A stretch of 64,000 bases of DNA from Allomuricauda sp. NBRC 101325. Lineage in GTDB: Bacteria > Bacteroidota > Bacteroidia > Flavobacteriales > Flavobacteriaceae. Of this stretch, positions 43,379 through 52,149 are shown piece after piece; positions within the stretch are counted from its first letter, which is position 1; each line of letters starts with the position of its first letter. Below the pieces are notes generated by a model. It was not told the DNA's origin. It saw only the letters and a list, made by a program, of their open reading frames with translations, and did no database searches. The stretch lies in NCBI RefSeq assembly GCF_030268205.1, contig NZ_BSQF01000001.1, positions 1 to 64,000 of the forward strand, in the 5' to 3' direction. The position numbers were made by a program, and so were the translations under genes.

Positions 43379-44140
43379 ATGAACAGAATCAAACAAAAAC
43401 TGAGCGAGGATAAAAAAATCCTTTCCATATATTTTACTGCCGGATATCCGAAACTGGACGACACGGTTCAAATTATCCAAGATCTAGAAAAAAGCGGGGT
43501 GGACCTAATTGAAATCGGTCTTCCTTTTAGCGATCCTTTGGCGGATGGACCCACAATTCAGGAAAGTTCTACTGCAGCACTTAAAAATGGGATGCACTCA
43601 GAACTACTTTTTGAACAAATCAAAGACATTAGAAAATCGGTTTCCATTCCATTAATATTGATGGGGTATTTTAATCCTGTTTTGCAATATGGCGTGGAGA
43701 AGTTTTGTCAAAAATGCGAGAAAATAGGTATCGATGGGCTAATTCTCCCTGATCTACCACTTGATGTGTACCAAGAAGAGTATGAAGCTTTGTTCAAAAA
43801 ACACGGACTCATTAATGTGTTTTTGATTACACCACAAACCAGTGATGAACGTATCAAGGCCATCGACGATGCATCTGAAGGATTTATTTATATGGTGAGT
43901 TCGGCCAGTACCACTGGAGCAAAATCAGGATTTGGACAGGAGCAATCTGCTTATTTTGAACGCATTGCCAACATGAATTTAAAAAATCCCCAAATTGTTG
44001 GGTTCGGCATCAGCAATGCAGAAACTTTTAATCAAGCTACCGAAAAAGCGAAGGGTGCTATCATTGGTTCAGCTTTCATCAAACATTTAACAGAAAATGG
44101 TGTAGACAGCATTGGTGGGTTTGTGCGTCAAATTCGTTAA
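43379..44140 (+). CDS. trpA: Tryptophan synthase alpha chain
   Basis: Splits indole-3-glycerol phosphate to indole, which is tunnelled to TrpB. A TIM barrel of 253 residues. The catalytic residues Glu45 (LIEIGLPFSDP) and Asp56 (PLADGP) match E. coli Glu49 and Asp60. The phosphate site VGFGISNAE and loop 6 (SSASTTGAKSG) are present. It is the last trp gene; no terminator follows within the 32 bp before the next gene. Confidence 0.96.
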   Translation: MNRIKQKLSEDKKILSIYFTAGYPKLDDTVQIIQDLEKSGVDLIEIGLPFSDPLADGPTIQESSTAALKNGMHSELLFEQIKDIRKSVSIPLILMGYFNPVLQYGVEKFCQKCEKIGIDGLILPDLPLDVYQEEYEALFKKHGLINVFLITPQTSDERIKAIDDASEGFIYMVSSASTTGAKSGFGQEQSAYFERIANMNLKNPQIVGFGISNAETFNQATEKAKGAIIGSAFIKHLTENGVDSIGGFVRQIR

Positions 44141-44172
44141 ATTTCGAGTTTAAAACTAACTCAAGCCGATTC

Positions 44173-45669
44173 ATGAAAAAAGCCATACTGCTAGCTTCTT
44201 TACTTTCTGCATTTTCATCTTATGCCCAAGACGAAGTAGCCATAAAATCCCAAGTGGCCGATGCCATCAATGAGCTTCGGGATTTTATTTCCATCCCAAA
44301 CGATGCCCTCAATCCAGATGATATTGACCGAAATATTAATTGGTTAAAGCGCAAATTTGGGGAACGCGGTTTTAACACTGCGGTTTTGGAAACAGAAAAT
44401 CTACCCTTGTTTTTTGCTGCCTTGCCCATGAATACCCAAAAACCAACGGTATTGATCTATATGCATTTGGATGGGCAATCTGTTGACCCGACAAAGTGGA
44501 ACCAACCTGACCCTTATGAAGTTGTTTTAAAAGCCCCAGAGGGTGATGGGTTCAAAACTATTTCATGGGATGAGCTCAATGATGATATCAATTATGATTG
44601 GCGTCTTTTTGGGCGCTCCACTTCAGATGACAAATCACCCATTGTGATGTTATTGAACACTATCGATCTATTAAAAAATGAAGGTACCGAAATGCCATTT
44701 AATGTAAAGGTAATTTTGGATAGTGAGGAAGAAAAAAGCAGCAAACCCCTTCCAAAAGCGGTAAAAGAGTACCGTGATTTGTTGGAAGCCGATTTTTTAA
44801 TGATTGTGGATGGGCCCGTTCATGCTTCGGAAAAACCAACTGTTGTATATGGTTGTAGAGGTATCACTACTTTATCCTTAACCACTTATGGCCCTATTCA
44901 ACCTCAACATAGTGGCCATTATGGCAATTATGCGCCAAACCCTGGATTTCAATTGGCCCAGTTGTTGGCAACCATGAAAGATACAAATGGAAAAGTTCTG
45001 ATTCCAGGCTATTATGATGGCATCAATATAGACGAGGCCACCTTAAACATTTTAAAAAGTGTTCCCGATAGTGACGAAGCCATTGCAGAAAAATTACAAT
45101 TTAAAACTGCCGAAAAAGTAGGGAGCTTTTATCAAGAAGCCCTGCAATATCCTTCTTTGAACATTAGAGGTTTGGAATCTGCTTGGGTAGGTGCCAAGGC
45201 CAGAACTATTGTTCCCGAAAGTGCCACTGCTGAATTGGATTTGCGTTTGGTGGTAGAAAGTGATGGAACCCGTTTGAAAAAATTGGTGAAGGATCACATC
45301 TCAAAACAGGGATACAAAGTATTGGACCACGAGCCGAGTAAGGAGGAGCGCATGCAATTCGATAAAATCGTTTATGTAAAAGAAGGTAGCGTTACTGATG
45401 CATTTAGAACTTCAATGGACAACCCTTACGGTGTTTTCTTGACCAAAACGATGAAAGAAACCTTTGGCGAGGATGTGATTCAAATACGAACCATGGGTGG
45501 CACCGTTCCCATTGCGCCTTTTATTAACGAATTGAAGATTCCCGCATTTATTGTTCCTGCCGTTAATCCGGACAATAACCAGCATAGCCCCAATGAAAAT
45601 GTAAAAATTGGGCAATTGGCCTACGGTATTAAAATGTTTTATGGGGTGTTATCCACTCCGATGGAATAA
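44173..45669 (+). CDS. M20 family metallopeptidase, exported
   Basis: The protein has 498 residues with a signal peptide (LLASLLSAFSSYAQ). The zinc ligands and catalytic residues of the M20 family are visible: YMHLDGQ, GRSTSDDKSP, the Glu-Glu pair in LDSEEEKSS, and the C-terminal His in NNQHSPNEN. The dimerisation (lid) domain is between them. It probably removes terminal amino acids from peptides in the periplasm; the exact substrate is not visible. It may be co-transcribed with the trp operon (32-bp gap) but has no obvious functional link. A terminator follows. Confidence 0.88.
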   Translation: MKKAILLASLLSAFSSYAQDEVAIKSQVADAINELRDFISIPNDALNPDDIDRNINWLKRKFGERGFNTAVLETENLPLFFAALPMNTQKPTVLIYMHLDGQSVDPTKWNQPDPYEVVLKAPEGDGFKTISWDELNDDINYDWRLFGRSTSDDKSPIVMLLNTIDLLKNEGTEMPFNVKVILDSEEEKSSKPLPKAVKEYRDLLEADFLMIVDGPVHASEKPTVVYGCRGITTLSLTTYGPIQPQHSGHYGNYAPNPGFQLAQLLATMKDTNGKVLIPGYYDGINIDEATLNILKSVPDSDEAIAEKLQFKTAEKVGSFYQEALQYPSLNIRGLESAWVGAKARTIVPESATAELDLRLVVESDGTRLKKLVKDHISKQGYKVLDHEPSKEERMQFDKIVYVKEGSVTDAFRTSMDNPYGVFLTKTMKETFGEDVIQIRTMGGTVPIAPFINELKIPAFIVPAVNPDNNQHSPNENVKIGQLAYGIKMFYGVLSTPME

Positions 45670-45684
45670 GAAGAATGAACAAAT

Positions 45685-45715
45685 AAAAAAGCCCCGAACT
45701 ATCGGGGCTTTTTTT
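45685..45715 (+). terminator. Terminator after the M20 peptidase / trp operon
   Basis: The arms aaaaaagccccga (45685-45697) and tcggggcttttttt (45702-45715) enclose a 4-nt loop. It can also act on the convergent small lipoprotein gene. Confidence 0.92.
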
Positions 45716-45732
45716 ATGGTCAATTGAATCGA

Positions 45733-45915
45733 CTATTCGTTATTGCCTTTCTTTTTTTGCTGTCCAGGCGCATAGGCTTTGGCACTTTTAGCTCCTGTTG
45801 CTTTTTTAACCTGTCCTGGTGCCGTGCTACTTTTCACAGTACCATGGTTCACTTTACACGATGTAAACATCGCAACGGAACATAAAACAACAGTGATTTT
45901 CAGTAAATTTCTCAT
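45733..45915 (-). CDS. Small lipoprotein with PGQ-KK motifs
   Basis: Sixty residues: a lipoprotein signal (LLKITVVLCSVAMFTSC, lipidated Cys20), then a basic, Ala/Gly-rich tail with the motif TAPGQVKKATG and its echo YAPGQQKKKG. I know of similar tiny Bacteroidota lipoproteins, often labelled without evidence as a quinol oxidase subunit. No function can be assigned. It is convergent with the M20 gene. Confidence 0.65.
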   Translation of the reverse strand: MRNLLKITVVLCSVAMFTSCKVNHGTVKSSTAPGQVKKATGAKSAKAYAPGQQKKKGNNE

Positions 45916-46033
45916 GTTTTTGATTTAGGGATTTGGTTGAATGTAGTGAATACAACGTAGAAATCACGTTAAAATTGACCTAAACCCCGTTTCATTTGAC
46001 GAATACTGCCATAAAATTGATAGCTACACCCTT

Positions 46034-46717
46034 TTAAAAGAACTCACGGTACTGCATTACCCTAAAATCCAAGGTGTTGAATTTGGGATTGATTTTTTTC
46101 AAATCTTTGTATGTCTGTAAACTTCCGACTGCTCTGTTAGCCGCTCCTGATGGTGCTGTTAATGATACTGTTTTAACCGTTCTAGACTTCTCGACACCGC
46201 TCGAAGTGATAGGCAGCTCCAAATGATGGATACGGGGCACATCATCCGAAATTACTTCCAATTTTAATCCATGTTCTTTGAGTTGTTTTCTAAAGAAATA
46301 CTCTGGACCATTTTTACTATTACCACCAGTGAACAATAAAGTTTGAATATTAGGATGTTTTTGAAGGTATCCGACCAAATCACGCAGAACCACATTTTGC
46401 ATTCCCAAATCGGAAGCATCAATCTTTTCGCGCTCAGCACTTTGCACAATATCGCAAACGCCGATTTTATGCTTGATCAAAAAGTGTCTCCGCTGTTGAA
46501 TGGCCTCATTGGTGTTTTCATATTTCAGATTCAAATCAAAGATTTGGTCCAAAATAGGCCATAACATGCCATTGCAACTCCCGTAACAAAAGTCAACATC
46601 CTCCTCCTTTAATTCTCCCGTGGTAAATCTAGGCGGGGGCAACGTACCCACAATCAACTTGGTGGCCTCCTCCAAAAGAAAAGGTTCGTAAGGATGAATG
46701 TGTTGAAATAGTTTCAA
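46034..46717 (-). CDS. Uracil-DNA glycosylase superfamily protein
   Basis: The protein has 227 residues. The segment KLIVGTLPPPRFTTGELKEEDVDFCYGSC resembles motif 1 of the uracil-DNA glycosylase fold, and SLTAPSGAANRAVGS resembles the DNA-intercalation motif 2. TLLFTGGNSKNG is the middle strand. The catalytic residue cannot be fixed by sight, and the subfamily is the divergent one common in Bacteroidota. Near residues 169-181 (ITSSGVEKSRTVK) the DNA looks like a dispersed palindromic repeat, so part of this loop may be an insertion. The start MKLFQHIHPYEPF looks genuine. Confidence 0.72.
   Translation of the reverse strand: MKLFQHIHPYEPFLLEEATKLIVGTLPPPRFTTGELKEEDVDFCYGSCNGMLWPILDQIFDLNLKYENTNEAIQQRRHFLIKHKIGVCDIVQSAEREKIDASDLGMQNVVLRDLVGYLQKHPNIQTLLFTGGNSKNGPEYFFRKQLKEHGLKLEVISDDVPRIHHLELPITSSGVEKSRTVKTVSLTAPSGAANRAVGSLQTYKDLKKINPKFNTLDFRVMQYREFF
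46185..46209. repeat. Short palindromic repeat inside the glycosylase-like gene
   Basis: gacttctcgacaccgctcgaagtga has imperfect inverted arms (acttctcga / tcgaagt) and resembles the core of the flavobacterial repeats in the trp spacers (cttcgag...gtcgag). It is in frame in the host gene and contains no stop. Confidence 0.5.
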
Positions 46718-46781
46718 GTTTAAAGTGGTAAGTTTTAAGTGCCTTGTTCAGACTAACAAACTATTAAAAAGAGAGAATCCC

Positions 46782-46853
46782 CGTCTTACTGAACTCGTTT
46801 CAGCATCTCACAAATAAAAGTTTTATGAGACCCCGAATCAAGTTCGGGTTGAC
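46782..46853. repeat. Dispersed palindromic repeat downstream of ppc
   Basis: The element runs from cgtcttactgaac to gttcgggttgac and contains gtttcagcatctca and ttatgagaccccgaa. It is the intergenic counterpart of the repeat within trpF. It lies in the gap between ppc and the glycosylase-like gene, both on the minus strand. Confidence 0.65.
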
Positions 46854-46875
46854 AAAATTTTCCTTTTAAAAATCT

Positions 46876-49422
46876 CTAGGCCGAGTTTCTACTTGCATTA
46901 ATATTACCGTAAAGTGAGCGCGTCACAATCTTCTCATACAATTCCTTGTACTCGGATTTTTGCGTAATGTGGTACAATGCATTTTGCTGTATTACCAACA
47001 ATGGCAACACAATCTTCTCACGAATTTTTACGGATTCCCTTGATATGGCTTCATCTTCCATCAATATCTTAAGACCTGATATCTGCAATAGCATCTTTTT
47101 GGAAAGTTGAAACTCATCATGAAGTATATTCCAGAAATCGCCAAATTCAGGATCATCTTTCATGTAGCTGGTCAGCTGGAAATTGGTTTTCGCCAAAGAC
47201 ATCATACTGTTCAACATCAGGGCTTTGAAAAATGGCACTTCTCTGTACAATTTCTTTACCTCATTGATGCGACCTTCATCCTTCAATTGTTGGATGGCTG
47301 TTCCCAAACCGAAATAACCAGGTACATTTTGCTTCAACTGACTCCAAGAACCCACAAAAGATATCGCTCTTAAATCGGCAAGAGTCAATTTTTCCTTATT
47401 GCCACGTTTTCCGGGTCTACTACCAATATTGGCCTTGGTGTAATATTTTAAGGTACTTCTGTTTTCCAAATACGGGATAAACTTATCGTGCTGTTTTAAA
47501 GCATCGTATTTATCAAAACTCAAATCTGAAAGTTCCTCTATCAATTTTCGTTGTGTTGAGGATATTACAAGCTCCTTACCAAATAGGTTATTGCTCAAAC
47601 CAGCAGTCAGCAATTGCTCCGAGTTATGGATAAATTGCTCTTTTGTTCCATAGGTACTGGTAATAGTCTGCCCTTGAATGGTCAATTGAATTTCGTGATT
47701 CGCCACATCCTTGGTCTGTGCTGCGTAGAATCGATGTGTTTTTCCTCCACCCCTTGCTGGTGGACCTCCCCTACCATCAAAAAATATGGCAGCGATTCCA
47801 TTTTTCTTGCAGACTTTGCTCAAGGTCTCCTTGGTTTTTAAGATAGACCAGTTGGCTTTTAAATATCCACCATCTTTGGTCCCATCGGAGAAACCGAGCA
47901 TGATGGTATGGATATCGTTTCTGCGCTCTAGGTGTTTTCTATATTTTGGAATATCGAACAAGGTTTGCATCACTTCTTCGGATGCATCCATGCCTTTCAT
48001 GGTTTCGAACAAGGGTACAATATCGAAAGTAATATCTTTCTCGTCCCAACCGCACCATCTGAACAATCCATACACAAATAGAACCGAAAAAATATCTTCG
48101 GAGTTACTGATGATGTATCGGTTACAACCATCTTCCCCATTTTTTTCTTGAATGGCCTTTAAATTTTGGATATTGGCAATGGTATCCTGTACAATTTCCT
48201 CATCAAAATCCTTTGGATTGAGGGAATAGTCCTTTTGCAATAATTGCTGCACCAGTTCCTTTTCTTTCAGCTCAGCCAAAGATTCCTTGATAACGCCCTC
48301 TTTTTTCAACACAGTTTCCACCACCAAATGGTGCTTACTATGATCTTGACGAATATCCAAGGTCGCAAAGTGGGTTTTAAAGATGTGCACCTTATCAATA
48401 AATTGATCTAACTCATCCAAATACAACTCGTGGTAATGTTCAATCAATTGCACACGAACCGCATCCAAATGCTCGATGATACCTTCATAGGAAATCGGAG
48501 CATTGGGGTCGAACATGGCATGGTACAATTTATCGCTCAACGCATTAAGGTCTTCTTGCATGCTTTTGAACGTAAGCTTTTTACGAAGATCCTTTAACTC
48601 GTTGTAATAGCACTTCATCAAGGTCAATCGAAGCTCATCTGCCACTTGTTTGGTAATATCCGCCGTAACAAAAGGGTTTCCATCACGGTCGCCACCTGGC
48701 CAAAATCCAAGTTTCATGAGATTGTAGTTCTCGAACTTTTCATTTTTGATGTTGGTCTTCACATACTGATACAATTCTCCAACCGCATCATAATAGGTAT
48801 TACGTAAAATATAGATGATGTTTTTGGCCTCATCCAAAGGTGTCGGTTTTTTGGCATTTACCAAAGAGGTCAATCCCAACTGTTGAAGCGTCACATCAAT
48901 ATCGTGAAGCCTATCTTCATCTATTAGGCTTCTCAATTCTGCTATAATATCCAAAACGGCAGGGGTGTAAAACTGCGTAGGGTGCGCCGTAAGCACAATA
49001 CGTGCGCTGAATGTGGACAGTTTTTTAGAAACCTTGTCCCAGTTTTTGGTACGGTTTACCAATTCAAAATAATCAGGAATGGTCAACGAAGTACTGTACT
49101 CCTGAAGTTTAGGAAATGCTGAATCCTCAACACTATCATATAACACAACCTGGCGCTCCACATATTGCACAATGCGGAACATAAAATCCAATCGCTCACG
49201 CTCATCTTGAATGTTGGCAAAGTTGGAAAAGAACACATCCAGAATTTCTTGTGGTTCCTTACCTTCTTTCAATCCCTTTTCGCATTGATCCAACAAAAGC
49301 GGAATCAAAATCCCCACGTTTTCAATGTTCTTGTAGGGCAGGCTTAAGAAAAGACTGTTGTAGATATTGAATTTATTGGTTACCGATTTTTTAAACTCTT
49401 CTAACCGTTTAGACTGTTGCAT
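46876..49422 (-). CDS. ppc: Phosphoenolpyruvate carboxylase, divergent form
   Basis: Adds bicarbonate to PEP to give oxaloacetate and refill the TCA cycle. The protein has 848 residues, slightly short for the family. Conserved are VLTAHPTQ (His147), GFWPGGDRDGNP (241-250), TLDIRQD (Arg358, matching E. coli Arg396) and GFSDGTKDGGYL (510-521). The normally invariant FHGRGG loop is FDGRGG here (Asp549, Arg551), the next loop is PPARGGG, and the C-terminus is RNSA in place of the usual RNTG. This agrees with a Bacteroidota subgroup, but the His-to-Asp change may alter catalysis or regulation. Confidence 0.9.
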   Translation of the reverse strand: MQQSKRLEEFKKSVTNKFNIYNSLFLSLPYKNIENVGILIPLLLDQCEKGLKEGKEPQEILDVFFSNFANIQDERERLDFMFRIVQYVERQVVLYDSVEDSAFPKLQEYSTSLTIPDYFELVNRTKNWDKVSKKLSTFSARIVLTAHPTQFYTPAVLDIIAELRSLIDEDRLHDIDVTLQQLGLTSLVNAKKPTPLDEAKNIIYILRNTYYDAVGELYQYVKTNIKNEKFENYNLMKLGFWPGGDRDGNPFVTADITKQVADELRLTLMKCYYNELKDLRKKLTFKSMQEDLNALSDKLYHAMFDPNAPISYEGIIEHLDAVRVQLIEHYHELYLDELDQFIDKVHIFKTHFATLDIRQDHSKHHLVVETVLKKEGVIKESLAELKEKELVQQLLQKDYSLNPKDFDEEIVQDTIANIQNLKAIQEKNGEDGCNRYIISNSEDIFSVLFVYGLFRWCGWDEKDITFDIVPLFETMKGMDASEEVMQTLFDIPKYRKHLERRNDIHTIMLGFSDGTKDGGYLKANWSILKTKETLSKVCKKNGIAAIFFDGRGGPPARGGGKTHRFYAAQTKDVANHEIQLTIQGQTITSTYGTKEQFIHNSEQLLTAGLSNNLFGKELVISSTQRKLIEELSDLSFDKYDALKQHDKFIPYLENRSTLKYYTKANIGSRPGKRGNKEKLTLADLRAISFVGSWSQLKQNVPGYFGLGTAIQQLKDEGRINEVKKLYREVPFFKALMLNSMMSLAKTNFQLTSYMKDDPEFGDFWNILHDEFQLSKKMLLQISGLKILMEDEAISRESVKIREKIVLPLLVIQQNALYHITQKSEYKELYEKIVTRSLYGNINASRNSA

Positions 49423-49596
49423 GTATTGTTTATGTTAGTGTTAAAAACAGACGAACACCCAAAGGTCGTGATTAATGTGTAACCAATGGGTTAAATTTAA
49501 GGGTATCACAATTTTAGGCACTAGGCGTTTCTATCTTAACACCAAAACCCAATTGTCACTAACAACTTAAAGATTACTTTGGATTTTACCAAAGAT

Positions 49597-50358
49597 TTAT
49601 CGGACGAAAACGGGTTGGTTTTCCTTTAGGGTGTGCTCTTCACTAAAAAGGTAACCGTCGTAATTGAAGTTTTTAATATCGTCCAAGGACTTAGCGTCAG
49701 AATCCAAGATGTAGCGCACCATAGATCCACGGGCTTTTTTGGCAAAGAAACTGATGATTTTCAACTTGTCGTTTTTCCAATCTTTAAAGATTGGGGTAAT
49801 TACGGGAACTTTTAATTTCTTGGTATCTATAGCGTTGAAGTACTCATTACTGGCCAAGTTTACGAAAAGCTCTCCGTCTTCCAATTCGCTGTTTAAATGG
49901 GCAGTCAATTGTGTTTTCCAGAACTCGTACAAGTTCTTTTTTCTCCCCACTTTCATTTGTGTTCCCATTTCCAAGCGATAGGGCTGCATTAAATCCAAGG
50001 GTTTCAACACGCCATACAATCCTGATAAAATTCGTAGCGTATCTTGAAGTTGATCTAATTTTTCCTCTGGAATGGTGTAGGCATCCAAACCTTGGTACAC
50101 ATCGCCATTAAATGCATAAACTGCGGGCCGCGCATTTTCAGGAGTGAAAGGCGGCTCAAATTGTTGATTGCGCTCCCAGTTCAACTCTGCCAACTTATCT
50201 GAAATGGACATCAGCTCACTCAATGCCTTCGGTTTCTTCTTTTTCAGCACCGCATTCAGCTTTTCAGATTGCTCCAAAAATTCAGGCTGTGTATATTTTA
50301 AAGTTGGTAAGGCTGTTTCAAAATCCAACGACTTTGCTGGAGAGATCACAATTTTCAT
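49597..50358 (-). CDS. yaaA: YaaA family peroxide stress protein
   Basis: The protein has 253 residues and matches YaaA (DUF328/UPF0246): [73 protein letters not shown] and [15 protein letters not shown]. coli YaaA lowers intracellular iron and limits DNA damage during peroxide stress and has a DNA-binding fold. It lies 89 bp downstream of the pseudouridine synthase gene on the same strand. A weak hairpin (ctttgg/ccaaag, 49577-49594) follows its stop codon. Confidence 0.92.
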   Translation of the reverse strand: MKIVISPAKSLDFETALPTLKYTQPEFLEQSEKLNAVLKKKKPKALSELMSISDKLAELNWERNQQFEPPFTPENARPAVYAFNGDVYQGLDAYTIPEEKLDQLQDTLRILSGLYGVLKPLDLMQPYRLEMGTQMKVGRKKNLYEFWKTQLTAHLNSELEDGELFVNLASNEYFNAIDTKKLKVPVITPIFKDWKNDKLKIISFFAKKARGSMVRYILDSDAKSLDDIKNFNYDGYLFSEEHTLKENQPVFVR

Positions 50359-50447
50359 ATGTATTTAATTTACAGTAAAAATAAGTAGGAATTTGGGCTT
50401 CAAAAAGCATTTTCCAATGGTGTTTTCAATCTTAATATTGATGAAAA

Positions 50448-51482
50448 CTATGATTCGTGGTGTTTGGCATAACTGCGCCATTTTTCGATTCCGTTCACCA
50501 TATCTTCGGGCAACTCAGAATCGAAACGCATGAACTCTCCCGTGACAGGATGTTCAAACCCCAAGGTTTTGGCATGCAATGCTTGTCTGGGCAATACCTT
50601 AAAGGTATTTTCTACAAATTGTTTGTACTTGGTAAAAGTGGTGCCTTTCAAAATTTTCTCCCCACCATAGCGCTCATCATTAAATAGGGTATGCCCAATA
50701 TATTTCATGTGCACCCTGATTTGGTGGGTTCTCCCTGTTTCCAATTTACAGGACACTAAAGTGACATAACCCAAGCGTTCCAATACTTTGTAATGTGTTA
50801 CCGCTTCTTTGCCATCTTCCCCATTCGGGAAAACCACCATTTGAAGTCTGTTTTTTGGGTTACGACCTATATGACCTTCAATAGTTCCCTCATCCTCTTC
50901 TACATTCCCCCAAACCAATGCGATATATTCACGCTCGCTGGTTTTTTCAAAAAATTGCTGGGCCAAATGTGTCATGGCCACTTCCGTTTTGGCAATCACC
51001 AACAATCCAGACGTATCCTTATCGATTCGGTGGACCAACCCAGGACGTTCCGAACTATTGTTGGGCAAATTTTCAAAATGATAGACAAGGGCATTGATCA
51101 AAGTTCCCGAATAATTTCCGTGACCCGGATGTACTACCATCCCTGCAGGTTTGTTCACCACCAAAAGGGAATCATCTTCGTACACAATATCCAATGGAAT
51201 GTTCTCAGGGGTCAACAAAAACTCATAAGGTGGATGTTCGAACATCACTTTTACCTCATCACCTGCCTTTACCTTGTAGTTTTGCTTTACCACCTCGCCG
51301 TTCACCCAAATATGACCCCGTTTGGCCGCTTGTTGGATCTTGTTTCGGGTGGCATTTTCAATAAAGTTCATCAAGAATTTATCCACGCGCAATGGTTCCT
51401 GACCTTTTGAAGCCAAAAATTTAAAATGCTCATAGAGCTCGTCTTGCGACAACTCTTGGTTATCGATATCTGAAATATCCAT
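50448..51482 (-). CDS. rluD: RluD-type ribosomal large subunit pseudouridine synthase
   Basis: The protein has 344 residues. An N-terminal S4 RNA-binding domain (LRVDKFLMNFIENATRNKIQQAAKRGHIWVNGEVV) is followed by the RluA-family catalytic domain with the Asp in RPGLVHRIDKDTSGLLVIAK. It also has GRTHQIRVHMKYIGHTLFNDERYGG. RluD modifies helix 69 of 23S rRNA; the S4 domain and length fit RluD, while RluC is the alternative. The gene overlaps or abuts the PASTA gene (2-bp gap), a pairing common in Bacteroidota. Confidence 0.88.
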   Translation of the reverse strand: MDISDIDNQELSQDELYEHFKFLASKGQEPLRVDKFLMNFIENATRNKIQQAAKRGHIWVNGEVVKQNYKVKAGDEVKVMFEHPPYEFLLTPENIPLDIVYEDDSLLVVNKPAGMVVHPGHGNYSGTLINALVYHFENLPNNSSERPGLVHRIDKDTSGLLVIAKTEVAMTHLAQQFFEKTSEREYIALVWGNVEEDEGTIEGHIGRNPKNRLQMVVFPNGEDGKEAVTHYKVLERLGYVTLVSCKLETGRTHQIRVHMKYIGHTLFNDERYGGEKILKGTTFTKYKQFVENTFKVLPRQALHAKTLGFEHPVTGEFMRFDSELPEDMVNGIEKWRSYAKHHES

Positions 51483-51484
51483 GA

Positions 51485-52072
51485 TTAGTTGGACTCAGCC
51501 TGAACCCTAGCACTTCCTGGAACCGTTCCGTTTCCGCAGATCAGTTCAATTTTGGAGGTTTTGGGCAATTTATCACCAGGCTTAATGTATTTTCCTTTGA
51601 ACTTCATGTTGTACACCATATCCTTACCCAATTCATCAATGTAAGTAACACGTTGCACATCCAATCCAACCGCACGCAGCATAGACTCTGCATTACGTTG
51701 GGTTACCTGAATAATGTCTGGCACACTCACCTTTTTATAACCTGATGGGTTAACGGTAAAATATATTTTACGGTTGGATTTCACCTTGTTTCCCGCAGGT
51801 GGATTTTGGTCCAAAATGGAAAAACGTGGATAATCTGGATTATATTCGGAAGAGTCCAAAACTTGGTAACGCAAACCGGCATCCTCGACTGCCTTGCGCA
51901 TTTCGGATACGGACATTTTGGAAAAATCGGGCACCTCTACAAATTCGCCATGGTTGGTAGTACTATTGAGCCATCGCAAAGACAGCATCACCAAAACAAG
52001 CACAGCCACGACCGCCAAGCCCAATTGAATCAAAAATGTCTTACTTTTTAAAAAGTTTAAAAAATTTTTCAT
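51485..52072 (-). CDS. Membrane-anchored protein with PASTA domains
   Basis: The protein has 195 residues: a short cytoplasmic N-terminus, one transmembrane helix (about 13-33) and two to three PASTA-like modules outside (VEVPDFSKMSVSEMRKAVEDAGLRY, VSVPDIIQVTQRNAESMLRAVGLDV). PASTA domains bind muropeptides or penicillin-binding proteins in Gram-positive kinases. Here there is no kinase, only the anchor. Position between rluD and the divergent ddl gene suggests a link to peptidoglycan synthesis. Confidence 0.85.
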   Translation of the reverse strand: MKNFLNFLKSKTFLIQLGLAVVAVLVLVMLSLRWLNSTTNHGEFVEVPDFSKMSVSEMRKAVEDAGLRYQVLDSSEYNPDYPRFSILDQNPPAGNKVKSNRKIYFTVNPSGYKKVSVPDIIQVTQRNAESMLRAVGLDVQRVTYIDELGKDMVYNMKFKGKYIKPGDKLPKTSKIELICGNGTVPGSARVQAESN

Positions 52073-52149
52073 GTGGATTACCTTATCGGGACAAATATAG
52101 GAAAGCCAACCCTTTTTTCTTTACTTTGGCTTTGCGATATTTTGAACCG

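Noticed and set aside
49577..49594. Terminator after yaaA
   Set aside because: A 6-bp ctttgg/ccaaag stem without a proper T-run; too weak to list as a terminator.
52036..52149. 38-residue N-terminal extension of Ddl
   Set aside because: It is antisense to the start of the PASTA gene and ends directly before the conserved KKNVAIIMGG start.
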